The position numbers and the translations under genes were made by a program. From positions 1-34,363 of the IMG/VR virus record IMGVR_UViG_3300008267_000707: DNA of 34,363 nucleotides; one strand, 5' to 3'. Positions 1 through 7,291 of this stretch are shown here, one piece after another. The notes beneath the pieces are model-generated. The model saw only the letters and a program-made list of their open reading frames with translations. It was not told the origin of the DNA and did not search any database. Origin of the DNA: a virus. Within the stretch, counting starts at the first letter, position 1. Each line of letters opens with the position of its first letter.

Positions 1-1
1 T

Positions 2-2728
2 ATTAGAATGCATAATGAATTTGGCATTAAGCTTGTTTCTACTGCCGATAGCCACTATCCCAATCCCGATGCTTGGAAAGACCGCGAGCTTTACAAGCGT
101 CTTGGTTGGCTTGGCAAGGGTCGTCCCGATTGGGCAGAGGGCCAAGGCCAGCTTCCTAGTGGTGTAGAAGAGATTGGTTACGAACTTTATCCAAAGAACG
201 GCGACCAAATGTGGGCTGCTTACAAGAAGTATTCCGCTGATTCTGATTATGATGATTCGCTTGTGATGGAGTCTATCACAAACACTTATCATATTGCACA
301 TGAGCGTATCGATAACTTTATGCCAGACACTACGGTTCGTCTGCCAGATTTCGTCGTACCTGCTGGTTTTACTGCTGGTGAGGCTCTAAAGCACTACTCT
401 ATTGAGGGTCTACGCAATCTTGGCTTGCTTGATAAGCCAGAGTATGTAGAGCGTATGAATATGGAGCTTGAAGTTATCGAGAAGCAGAATTTCTCTAAAT
501 ACTTTCTTACCATGAAGGCTATTAGCGACCGTGCAATGGCAGTTCAACTTACAGGCCCCGGACGCGGCTCTGCGGCTGGTTCTCTTGTCACATATTCGCT
601 TGGTATCACACAGGTAGACCCAATCAAGCACGGTCTACTCTTTGAGCGTTTTATGACCAAGAATCAAGATGGGTTTCCCGATATTGACTATGACGTATCT
701 GACCCAATGGTACTTAAGGAGCAGCTTATCAACGAGTGGGGCGATACTACCGTAGTTCCTATTTCTAATTGGAATACACTACAACTCAAGTCTCTCGTCA
801 AGGATATCAGCAAGTTCTACGATATTCCATTCAAGGAAGTAAATGAGGTAACATCTAAAATGATGTCAGAAGCCACTCCGCTTGCGAAGAAGGCTCATGG
901 CATGAAAGCTGGTGTATATGTACCTACATTTGAGGAAGTCAAGGAATACTCCAAGTCTCTACAGGACTTTCTTGCGAAGTATCCTCATATTGCCACACAT
1001 ATTGATATTCTCTACGGACAGGTTCGCTCCTGTTCCCGTCACGCTGGTGGTGTTGTAGTTGGTGAGAATCTTGACCAATATATGCCTCTTATTAACTCTG
1101 ATGGTGTACGTCAAACTCCTTGGTCAGAGGGTCAAAACGTTCGTCACCTTGAGCCAATGGGTTTCATTAAGTTCGATATTCTTGGCCTTGCAACTCTCAA
1201 GATGATTGAGACTGCAATTCGTCATATTCTCAAGCGTCACCACAATAACCCAAATCCAACATTTGATGATGTTCGTAAGTTCTATGAGGACAACCTGCAC
1301 CCAGAGAAAATCAATCTTTCTGACAAGAAGGTTTATGACAATATCTTCCACGAAGGTAAATGGGTTGGTATCTTCCAATTTACAGAGCGTGGAGCGCAGG
1401 ATTTCTGTAAGCGTGTAAAGCCCAATAATATCATTGACCTTTCTGCTATTACCTCTATCTATCGCCCCGGACCTCTATCTGCTGGTGTAGATACGCAATT
1501 TGCAGATGCCAAGGAAAACCCATACAAGGTGCGCTATGCACATCCTCTAATCAAGGAAGTAACAAAAGAGACTTACGGCTTCCTTATTTTCCAAGAGCAA
1601 ATTGCTCTTCTAGCCCACAAGCTTGGAAAGGACGTATCGCTTGATGAAGGTAACAAACTCCGTAAACTACTTACCAAGAAGGGAACAGGTAAGGGCTTTG
1701 AAGAGAAGGACAAGATTCACGCGAAGTTCATTTCTGGCTGCGTTGACAAGGGGCTTGCGGAGAAGGCCGCACAGCAGCTTTGGGAAACCTTTGAGTATTT
1801 CTCTGGTTACGGCTTCAATAAGTCTCACGCCGTTTGTTATTCTGTCCTTTCATATCAATGTGCTTGGCTTGCCACTTACTTTGAGTCCGAATGGCTTTGC
1901 GCCTTTTTGGAGAAAGAGTCTGAGCAAGACCAGAACAAGGACGATAAAATCAATCGCAAAGAGAAGGCAATCAACCTCGTCAAGTCTCTAGGTTATAGCA
2001 TTTCTCCGCTTGATATCAATAAGTCTGGTACAACTTGGGAAATCTCTGAGGATGGTAAGGAAATGATTCAGCCCCTTACTTGCATCAAGGGTCTTGGTGA
2101 AGCAGCGATGGAACAGATTATGAAGAACCGTCCATTCAAGAGTGCAGAAGAACTCCTTTTTAACGAGGCAGTATCTTACAGTAAGTTCAACAAGAAAGCT
2201 CTTGATGTTCTTATCCGTGCTGGTGCTTGTAATAGTCTGATTGATAGCCGCTTTACTGGTGCTAAACACTTCTGGTCTGCGGTCGCAGTTGACCGTCCAA
2301 AGAACAAGAAGAAACTACATGAAAACATTGAGCTTTATAAGCCAGAAGGAGATTTTAGCGATGAAGAAAAGATTGAGTATATTACAGACCTTACGGGCGA
2401 ATATCCTGTCTCTATGGTTATGCCTACAGATGTTGCTAAACGTCTGGAGGAAAAATATGTCCCACCAATCGGAGAATACGACGAAGAGCTTGGAGTAGCG
2501 TGGTTTATCGTTCGTAACGTAATCAAGAAGCGTACACAGACAGGCAAGGATTATCTTGTTCTTGAAGTTATCGATGATACCAATAAACTTACGCAAGTTC
2601 GTTGTTGGGGCGTAAAGCCAAATGAGCATGTTCACAAGAATCGTGTTTATATGGCAAAGCCAAACTACGATGATTCTTGGGGTTTTTCTGTGCGTTCCGT
2701 AACTTCTCAACTTAAAATGATTGCATAA
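2..2728 (+). CDS. dnaE: DNA polymerase III alpha subunit (C-family), 5'-truncated
   Basis: Replicative C-family DNA polymerase. The frame is open to the left window edge, so the start and most of the PHP domain lie upstream; only the end of PHP (STADSHYPNPDAWKDRELY) is visible. Counting from the first internal Met at base 8, the palm starts with GRGSAAGS near residue 184. The catalytic aspartates are in PDIDYD (D225, D227) and KFDILGL (D390), matching E. coli D401, D403 and D555. YRPGPL, a helix-hairpin-helix (IKGLGEAA, about 700) and a C-terminal OB fold (about 830-900) follow in the normal order. A strong terminator follows the stop. No exonuclease, clamp or loader gene is in the window. 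Family assignment is secure. It implies that this phage uses a bacterial-type polymerase instead of a B- or A-family phage enzyme. Confidence 0.96.
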   Translation: MRMHNEFGIKLVSTADSHYPNPDAWKDRELYKRLGWLGKGRPDWAEGQGQLPSGVEEIGYELYPKNGDQMWAAYKKYSADSDYDDSLVMESITNTYHIAHERIDNFMPDTTVRLPDFVVPAGFTAGEALKHYSIEGLRNLGLLDKPEYVERMNMELEVIEKQNFSKYFLTMKAISDRAMAVQLTGPGRGSAAGSLVTYSLGITQVDPIKHGLLFERFMTKNQDGFPDIDYDVSDPMVLKEQLINEWGDTTVVPISNWNTLQLKSLVKDISKFYDIPFKEVNEVTSKMMSEATPLAKKAHGMKAGVYVPTFEEVKEYSKSLQDFLAKYPHIATHIDILYGQVRSCSRHAGGVVVGENLDQYMPLINSDGVRQTPWSEGQNVRHLEPMGFIKFDILGLATLKMIETAIRHILKRHHNNPNPTFDDVRKFYEDNLHPEKINLSDKKVYDNIFHEGKWVGIFQFTERGAQDFCKRVKPNNIIDLSAITSIYRPGPLSAGVDTQFADAKENPYKVRYAHPLIKEVTKETYGFLIFQEQIALLAHKLGKDVSLDEGNKLRKLLTKKGTGKGFEEKDKIHAKFISGCVDKGLAEKAAQQLWETFEYFSGYGFNKSHAVCYSVLSYQCAWLATYFESEWLCAFLEKESEQDQNKDDKINRKEKAINLVKSLGYSISPLDINKSGTTWEISEDGKEMIQPLTCIKGLGEAAMEQIMKNRPFKSAEELLFNEAVSYSKFNKKALDVLIRAGACNSLIDSRFTGAKHFWSAVAVDRPKNKKKLHENIELYKPEGDFSDEEKIEYITDLTGEYPVSMVMPTDVAKRLEEKYVPPIGEYDEELGVAWFIVRNVIKKRTQTGKDYLVLEVIDDTNKLTQVRCWGVKPNEHVHKNRVYMAKPNYDDSWGFSVRSVTSQLKMIA

Positions 2729-2731
2729 ACC

Positions 2732-2766
2732 AACAAAAGCTACTATTTAATGGTAGCTTTTGTTTT
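2732..2766 (+). terminator. Rho-independent terminator after dnaE
   Basis: A 12-bp perfect stem (AACAAAAGCTAC with GTAGCTTTTGTT) and a 9-nt loop, followed by TT. It starts 4 bases after the polymerase stop. The loop contains CTATTTAAT, which resembles the candidate late-promoter motif seen elsewhere. Confidence 0.85.
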
Positions 2767-2781
2767 ATAAGGAGAAGGCAA

Positions 2782-3189
2782 ATGAAACTTAATAAATTGA
2801 TGTTGCGTAATATGATTAAAGAAGCCTTAGATGATATGATGGGTTCCGAAGGTATGGAAGGTTCTGGAGATATGGGAGCTTCTGAAAAAGTTTATACAGA
2901 AGATAATATTTATGAATTAAAGGATAAAGCTGTAGAAGAATTACGTCGTATTCGTCGCACCGCTACCCGTGGACCTGTGCCACGCCCATCTGATGATGAA
3001 GCTTATCGCAGAGTAGGTGAGAAATTTGCAGGTATAAAAGTTAAATTAACTAGACATTTTGGTGCTACCGCTGGCTATAAAGAAATAGAGGCAACAATTA
3101 CTGGTGTCGATATGAGTTATAATGAATTAGTATTTACAATACAATATACAAGTCCAAAAACTGGCAAGATTGTAAATTCTGAAGTATAA
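2782..3189 (+). CDS. Leader-bearing protein of unknown function (135 aa)
   Basis: Not recognised. It opens with MKLNKLMLRNMIKEALDDM, an amphipathic segment that aligns with the first about 18 residues of the next three genes. A Gly/Met/Ser-rich acidic linker follows (about 20-35), then a charged helix and a C-terminal half (about 75-135) with alternating hydrophobic residues that suggest a small beta domain. A good AAGGAG precedes the ATG. The gene is first of a four-gene run (2782-4721) and sits just after the polymerase terminator. The shared leader suggests a common destination such as the prohead; that is inference. Confidence 0.85.
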   Translation: MKLNKLMLRNMIKEALDDMMGSEGMEGSGDMGASEKVYTEDNIYELKDKAVEELRRIRRTATRGPVPRPSDDEAYRRVGEKFAGIKVKLTRHFGATAGYKEIEATITGVDMSYNELVFTIQYTSPKTGKIVNSEV

Positions 3190-3193
3190 TTAG

Positions 3194-3697
3194 ATGAAGC
3201 TAACCAAGTCACATCTAATTTCTTTAATTAAAGAGGCATTAAAAGAAACAGAATATACGTCCAAAGGTCATTGGGGAGACAAAGCTAGCGGTGTCTTGCT
3301 AACTACTGGAGAGCGTATATTCTTGCTTCTACGTTCAGAAGAAGTTACCGAAGGGGGTACTTGGGGTATCCCCGGAGGTGCCATTGATGCTGGTGAATCT
3401 GCCCTAAATTCAGCTATTCGTGAACTAGAAGAAGAAACTGGTTTATCATTAGATAAGTATGATGTAATCGATAAGACTATTTATAAAGATGATGAAGACG
3501 GCTTTAAATATACTACTTTTATTATAAAGGTGTCAGAATCATTTGAATCAAAACCAGTTAGATTAGATTGGGAAAATGATGATTATCGATGGGTAGACCA
3601 AGATTGGCTTGAGGACAATGCACACGAATTACATTCTGGCGTTATGTATACTTTAGAGCAAAAGTGGAACACTATCTTTGATTCTGACTATTTATAA
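3194..3697 (+). CDS. Nudix hydrolase with N-terminal leader peptide
   Basis: A hydrolase of nucleoside diphosphates linked to another moiety. The Nudix box is complete: G62-x5-E68-x7-R76-E-L-x-E-E-x-G83-L84, so the metal-binding glutamates (E77, E80, E81 region) are present and the enzyme should be active. The Nudix fold starts near residue 30. Ahead of it are about 20 extra residues, MKLTKSHLISLIKEALKE, which match the leaders of the neighbouring non-Nudix proteins. The ATG lies 4 bases after the previous stop with no strong Shine-Dalgarno, so translation is probably coupled. Substrate unknown; phage Nudix enzymes act on (d)NTPs, ADP-ribose, NADH or capped RNA. Confidence 0.92.
   Translation: MKLTKSHLISLIKEALKETEYTSKGHWGDKASGVLLTTGERIFLLLRSEEVTEGGTWGIPGGAIDAGESALNSAIRELEEETGLSLDKYDVIDKTIYKDDEDGFKYTTFIIKVSESFESKPVRLDWENDDYRWVDQDWLEDNAHELHSGVMYTLEQKWNTIFDSDYL
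3688..3696 (+). promoter_or_regulatory. CTATTTATA motif, candidate late promoter
   Basis: CTATTTATA ends 18 bases before the ATG at 3715. The same motif at nearly the same distance precedes the genes at 8714, 16086 and 28521. Here it overlaps the last codons of the Nudix gene, so chance from coding sequence is possible at this copy. Confidence 0.35.
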
Positions 3698-3714
3698 AGT
3701 AAAGGATTTAAAAA

Positions 3715-4314
3715 ATGAAAGTAACCGAATCTCAATTAAGGGACGTAGTTAAACAAGAACTACGCAAAGTTGTAGCAGAAGCAGAAATGGAACAATTTGA
3801 ACAACCACCAATGAGTGAACTGGCTCAATCATATGTTGATAGACTTAATGAAATTTATGCAGAAATGGTTGCTAAAGCATCAACTGGTGAATTAACAGTT
3901 AATGATTTTCACTATGAAGCAATACCACAAGAATTCCGTGCAGGTATTAGTAGTGCAGCCCGTAAATATAAAAATTCTCAATTACCACCAGAAGTAAAAG
4001 CAGCGAGAGCAGCAAAAGCAGCCGCTACGAGAGCAGCAAATAAGAAAGCCTCAGAGGAACGTTCAGCAAGGTGGGATAGAGAACGCGCTGCCGCGAAAGC
4101 AGAAACAGAGCGTCGTGCAGCAGAGGGATATGCGCCTATGTCTCTGGGTGTTGGCGAAGCTTATGGAACACCAAAAGGAATGGTGCCAAACCCAATGTTC
4201 TATGAACCAGAAGAAGGAAGCATGGGATATGGCTATACCTTAAGACCAAGATATAGAAACGTTAGAAATATTGGCCCTATATGGATTGACCCTGCTGAAA
4301 GGGATATGTATTAA
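3715..4314 (+). CDS. Leader-bearing Ala/Arg-rich protein of unknown function (199 aa)
   Basis: Not recognised. Residues 1-17 (MKVTESQLRDVVKQELR) are the shared leader, closest to that of the next gene in both protein and DNA. Residues about 35-90 look helical. Residues about 95-140 are a long Ala/Lys/Arg/Glu helix or coiled coil (KAARAAKAAATRAANKK). The last 55 residues are Gly/Tyr/Pro/Arg-rich and probably extended. AAAGGA precedes the ATG. A basic rod plus leader would suit an internal virion protein that contacts DNA, but nothing in the sequence proves this. Confidence 0.85.
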   Translation: MKVTESQLRDVVKQELRKVVAEAEMEQFEQPPMSELAQSYVDRLNEIYAEMVAKASTGELTVNDFHYEAIPQEFRAGISSAARKYKNSQLPPEVKAARAAKAAATRAANKKASEERSARWDRERAAAKAETERRAAEGYAPMSLGVGEAYGTPKGMVPNPMFYEPEEGSMGYGYTLRPRYRNVRNIGPIWIDPAERDMY

Positions 4315-4328
4315 AAAGGATTATAATC

Positions 4329-4721
4329 ATGAAAATAACCGAATCTCAATTGAGAAACATAATCAAGCAAGAGTTAAAAAATGCCTTGTCTGAAGCACCA
4401 ATGGACCCCGAAAGAAAGGCTAAAATGCTTGCATCAAGAGCGCGTAATAGACAAGCAGAAAAAGAATTTGCTGCTAGAGCTAGCGAATATTATGCTGCCC
4501 GTGAGGCTGTTCCCCCAGAGGAGCGTACATATTTTAAACGCGGAAAAATAGAATCTACACCACAAGAATATGAGAGTGATTTATACGGTGGTGGTGGAAA
4601 TGTTTGGAAAGGCGAAGATGGAAAGTATTATAAAATGGCTGTAGTACCAGCAACCGCACAAGAATACGAATCTGCCCTATGGGGTGGTGACGCTGGGCGT
4701 AATGTCTGGAGAGAAAAATAA
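4329..4721 (+). CDS. Leader-bearing protein with internal repeat (130 aa)
   Basis: Not recognised. It begins MKITESQLRNIIKQELKN, nearly identical to the leader of the previous gene; the DNA of the two leaders is also similar, which suggests recent duplication of that segment. The middle is a charged helix. The C-terminal third holds two imperfect copies of a short unit: QEYESDLYGGGGNVWKG (about 86-102) and QEYESALWGGDAGRNVWRE (about 111-129). AAAAGGA precedes the ATG. It is last of the leader-gene run, followed by a promoter for uvsE. Confidence 0.85.
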   Translation: MKITESQLRNIIKQELKNALSEAPMDPERKAKMLASRARNRQAEKEFAARASEYYAAREAVPPEERTYFKRGKIESTPQEYESDLYGGGGNVWKGEDGKYYKMAVVPATAQEYESALWGGDAGRNVWREK

Positions 4722-4740
4722 TTTTCCTTCAATAAACTTC

Positions 4741-4769
4741 TTGACCCCCGAAACCCCTTGTGCTATAGT
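4741..4769 (+). promoter_or_regulatory. Sigma-70 promoter of uvsE
   Basis: TTGACC (4741-4746), a 17-base spacer and TATAGT (4764-4769), with an extended -10 TG at 4761-4762. Transcription should start near 4776, about 17 bases before the GTG start. The -10 lies inside a long inverted repeat (4750-4790). Confidence 0.85.
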
Positions 4770-4790
4770 CTTCTATACACAAGGGGTTTC
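4750..4790 (+). promoter_or_regulatory. Long hairpin overlapping the uvsE promoter and RBS
   Basis: GAAACCCCTTGTG (4750-4762) pairs perfectly with CACAAGGGGTTTC (4778-4790). Inside it TATAG (4764-4768) pairs with CTATA (4773-4777) around a TCTT loop, with only C4763 bulged. The right arm holds the uvsE ribosome-binding site AAGGGG (4781-4786). RNA that reads through from upstream can fold and hide the site, while RNA begun at about 4776 lacks the left arm. Confidence 0.7.
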
Positions 4791-4792
4791 TA

Positions 4793-5725
4793 GTGTCTAC
4801 ACAGAACTTGGGCTATGCCTGTATTAATATGACTCTTTCCGATGTACCTGCCAAGCGCAAGGTCACTACCAATCGGACAATGATTAGGAAGACTTTTAAT
4901 GAACGGGGGATTAATTACGCTGCACAACTTGCTGAACAGAATTTCGTGGACTTGTATAAAATTCTACAATGGAATACAGCAAACGGAATTGGGTTCTATC
5001 GTATGTCCTCCGATATGGTTCCTTGGGCATCCGAATTCGGTATCTATAATCTCCCGAACATTGAGCGTGTTTCAGCTTTGCTTCGTAAGTGTGGGGAGTA
5101 TGCTACCGCAACCAATCAGCGACTTACTTTCCATCCCGGTCCATTTAACAAACTCACATCTTCTAATCCATCTGTAACTGCTAATACCATCAAGGACTTG
5201 ACGGTACATGCAGATATTCTTGATTTGATGGGTCTTTCTCGTACTCCATACAACAAGATTAATATTCATGTTGGTGCGACGTACAAGAACAAGCCTATGG
5301 CTGTTACACAGTTTCTGCACAATTTTGAGTTGCTTGACGAGAAAATTCGTTCACGTTTTACACTTGAGAATGACGACAAGGCTTCACTATATTCTACGCA
5401 GGAACTATATAATCTAGTACACAAGCATACAGGTATTCCAATTGTCTTTGACTATCATCATCATTCACTCAATACTGGTGGTACTTCTGAACGTGATGCA
5501 ATTCATATCGCTGCTTCTACATGGGGCGATATCAAGCCTGTCGTACATTACTCAGAGTCTCGTTCTGCCGAGCAGAAAATCAAGTGCCCTGCCCAAGCAC
5601 ATTCGGATTATGTGTATCGCTATATCGATACTCACGGTCTTGATGTTGATATCATGATTGAAGCAAAGATGAAGGAGCTTGCACTTTTCCGCTATCGTGA
5701 TATGCACAACAAGGCAGCAGCATGA
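4793..5725 (+). CDS. uvsE: UV damage endonuclease (UvdE/UvsE)
   Basis: TIM-barrel, metal-dependent endonuclease that nicks DNA 5' to cyclobutane dimers and 6-4 photoproducts, starting excision repair without UvrABC. The family N-terminus is clear: LGYACINMTLSD, then the RMSSDMVPWAS block, FHPGPF and INIHVGATYKNK. Further metal-site blocks are ENDDKASLYS, FDYHHHSLN and the VHYSES segment. At 310 aa the length is normal. The start is GTG with AAGGGG six bases upstream. The gene has its own sigma-70 promoter inside a hairpin. The next gene overlaps its stop by ATGA. Confidence 0.95.
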   Translation: MSTQNLGYACINMTLSDVPAKRKVTTNRTMIRKTFNERGINYAAQLAEQNFVDLYKILQWNTANGIGFYRMSSDMVPWASEFGIYNLPNIERVSALLRKCGEYATATNQRLTFHPGPFNKLTSSNPSVTANTIKDLTVHADILDLMGLSRTPYNKINIHVGATYKNKPMAVTQFLHNFELLDEKIRSRFTLENDDKASLYSTQELYNLVHKHTGIPIVFDYHHHSLNTGGTSERDAIHIAASTWGDIKPVVHYSESRSAEQKIKCPAQAHSDYVYRYIDTHGLDVDIMIEAKMKELALFRYRDMHNKAAA

Positions 5726-6018
5726 GTACAAAAGTAAGCCTTTCGTATGGGCCAAATTATCACCTATATCAAGAAATCTTTGATTATGGCAGCATCTATC
5801 TAATGGTGCAGGGTCATGAATTTGAGGTATCAAATGATAAAGCCATGATTCAAATTCCAATCGATGTTTGGAAGAAGATGGTTGATGATTGGCCGAAAGT
5901 TAAGCATATGTATGATAATCAGCAATCCACAGAAGATTGGGTTGAATCATTAGAATGGCTTGAAAAGACAAATAAGCCAACTGATGAAACTATTATTTTT
6001 AAAAAGAGGAACAAATGA
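5722..6018 (+). CDS. Hypothetical protein (98 aa)
   Basis: Not recognised. Overlaps the uvsE stop (ATGA) and is overlapped the same way by dut, so it is translated in the same chain. Sequence is mixed alpha/beta, with Tyr and Trp scattered through (IPIDVWKKMVDDWPKVKHMY) and a basic end. No signal peptide, membrane segment or metal motif is visible. The tight coupling between a repair gene and dUTPase suggests an early gene. Confidence 0.8.
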   Translation: MSTKVSLSYGPNYHLYQEIFDYGSIYLMVQGHEFEVSNDKAMIQIPIDVWKKMVDDWPKVKHMYDNQQSTEDWVESLEWLEKTNKPTDETIIFKKRNK

Positions 6019-6440
6019 GTCTTAATCTAAAAGTTATGAAACAATCTGGGTTTATTAATTTTAAACAGCGTGATAATGGTAACGCTGGATTTGACCTATA
6101 CGCTACAGAAGAGGGTTCAATTGCGCCCGGAGAAAGAATGGCAGTACCTGTAGGTATTTCCACTTCATTCAGCCCAGAGTATTATATGCGTGTTGCTCCT
6201 CGTTCTGGTCTTGCAGTTAAAAGTGGTGTGAATGTACTTGCAGGAGTTATTGATTCAAGTTATAGAGGAGAGTGGATGGTAGTTCTCCACAATACCTCTC
6301 AGTTGTATTTTCACTTTGAGTTAGGTGATAGAATCGCTCAAGCAATTCCAGAGAAGATTAGCACCGAAGAGTTTGAATTTGTAGATTCTCTTCTTGCAAC
6401 AGAACGTGGTGCTGGTGGGTTTGGAAGCACAGGACGATAA
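6015..6440 (+). CDS. dut: dUTP diphosphatase (trimeric dUTPase)
   Basis: Hydrolyses dUTP to dUMP and PPi, keeping uracil out of DNA and supplying dUMP for dTMP synthesis. All five motifs of the trimeric family are present: AGFDLYA (24-30), PRSGLA (62-67), GVIDSSYRGEW (77-87, catalytic D80), GDRIAQAI (104-111) and the C-terminal RGAGGFGSTG (131-140). Length 141 aa is typical. ATGA overlap with the previous gene. It fits with thymidine kinase (21717) and the IMPDH-like gene as the phage's nucleotide supply set. Confidence 0.97.
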   Translation: MSLNLKVMKQSGFINFKQRDNGNAGFDLYATEEGSIAPGERMAVPVGISTSFSPEYYMRVAPRSGLAVKSGVNVLAGVIDSSYRGEWMVVLHNTSQLYFHFELGDRIAQAIPEKISTEEFEFVDSLLATERGAGGFGSTGR

Positions 6441-6441
6441 T

Positions 6442-6690
6442 ATGAGTAGCGCAAGAAAGATTAGAAAAGCCCAACAGGCTATGGCAGAAAAGAATGTTCT
6501 TTTCGGTAAATTGCCAGATAAATGTACAGGATGCAGTAAAGACTATGATAAAAAGAATAGAGAACACGTTACAACGTGGTCGGTCACGGTTTACGCACAG
6601 AGCGAACGGGTTAACTTATATTGCCCCGAATGTTGGTCTAATGTTAAGGCGTATTTGGAAGATGAAGCAAGGGGATTATTCAATGAGTAA
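6442..6690 (+). CDS. Small zinc-ribbon protein (82 aa)
   Basis: The ATG lies one base after the dut stop. Residues 25-65 contain CTGC and CPEC, a C-x2-C pair on each side of a beta-rich stretch (VTTWSVTVYAQSERVNLY), the pattern of a four-Cys zinc ribbon. The N-terminus is basic (SSARKIRKAQQ). Function unknown; such small phage zinc ribbons often bind nucleic acid or host proteins. The next gene overlaps by 8 bases. Confidence 0.85.
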   Translation: MSSARKIRKAQQAMAEKNVLFGKLPDKCTGCSKDYDKKNREHVTTWSVTVYAQSERVNLYCPECWSNVKAYLEDEARGLFNE

Positions 6691-6916
6691 AGAAGCAGTA
6701 AATCACCCACAGCATTACAATGCTGGAAAAATTGAAGTAATTGATGCAATTGAAGATTGGAAACTTGGTTTTCATCTTGGAAATGTAGTTAAATATGTTG
6801 CAAGAGCAGAGCATAAAAATGATGCTCTTGAAGACTTGAAAAAAGCACGATGGTATCTAGATAGATATATCAAATTTATTGAGGCAACAAAAGATGATAA
6901 GACCAAAACAAAGTAA
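6683..6916 (+). CDS. DUF3310-family protein (77 aa)
   Basis: Matches the phage DUF3310 pattern: VNHPQHYNAGKIEVIDAI, then GNVVKYVARAEHKN, then DLKKARWYLDR. The family is widespread in tailed phages beside nucleotide-metabolism genes, and its function is not established. The start is the ATG at 6683, inside the end of the zinc-ribbon gene; longer upstream starts would run far into that gene. The HPxHY and KY...R residues are the conserved ones of the family. Confidence 0.88.
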   Translation: MSKEAVNHPQHYNAGKIEVIDAIEDWKLGFHLGNVVKYVARAEHKNDALEDLKKARWYLDRYIKFIEATKDDKTKTK

Positions 6917-7283
6917 TGTTACAGAGATAACCTTTCTTAATTTTAAAGATACCGTAATGGCATCTGATAAACCAGTTGTGATTAAATTTACAACCAGTTC
7001 TTGTCACCTTTGCAAAGCATTTAAACCAATATTTGAGAATATCGCTGATGAATATTCTGACAAGTTTAATTTTGGAAATGTAAATACAGTTACACAACAG
7101 AATCTTACCAGATTCTTCACTATCGATGGTGTACCAGAAGTTTACATTGTTAATCCAAAAGAGGAAGATGCTGCAAAGCGCGCCCATCTTATGAAATATC
7201 CAGAGAAACCAGACGAACGTTCTGGCTTTAGTGAATCATATTTCAAGAAACAATTAGATAAATATATTGACGAAAAAATGTGA
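6894..7283 (+). CDS. Thioredoxin-like protein (CHLC)
   Basis: Thioredoxin fold with a redox motif C37-H-L-C40 after VVIKFTTSS, and the cis-proline segment IDGVPEVYIV. Compared with classic thioredoxin the Trp-Cys-Gly-Pro-Cys site is changed to SSCHLC, closer to glutaredoxin-like or specialised phage redoxins. I chose ATG 6894 with GAGG nine bases upstream; it overlaps the DUF3310 gene by 23 bases. A TTG at 6879 is possible but less likely. A basic N-terminal tail of about 10 residues precedes the domain. A second thioredoxin is at 26678. Confidence 0.88.
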   Translation: MIRPKQSNVTEITFLNFKDTVMASDKPVVIKFTTSSCHLCKAFKPIFENIADEYSDKFNFGNVNTVTQQNLTRFFTIDGVPEVYIVNPKEEDAAKRAHLMKYPEKPDERSGFSESYFKKQLDKYIDEKM

Positions 7284-7291
7284 GGAGTCAA

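Noticed and set aside
1623-1991. 122-aa plus-strand frame within the polymerase gene
   Set aside because: Basic, Arg/Ser-rich sequence in a shifted frame of a clearly conserved polymerase domain.
6879-7283. TTG 6879 as the thioredoxin start
   Set aside because: ATG 6894 has GAGG at proper distance and gives a normal thioredoxin N-terminus.
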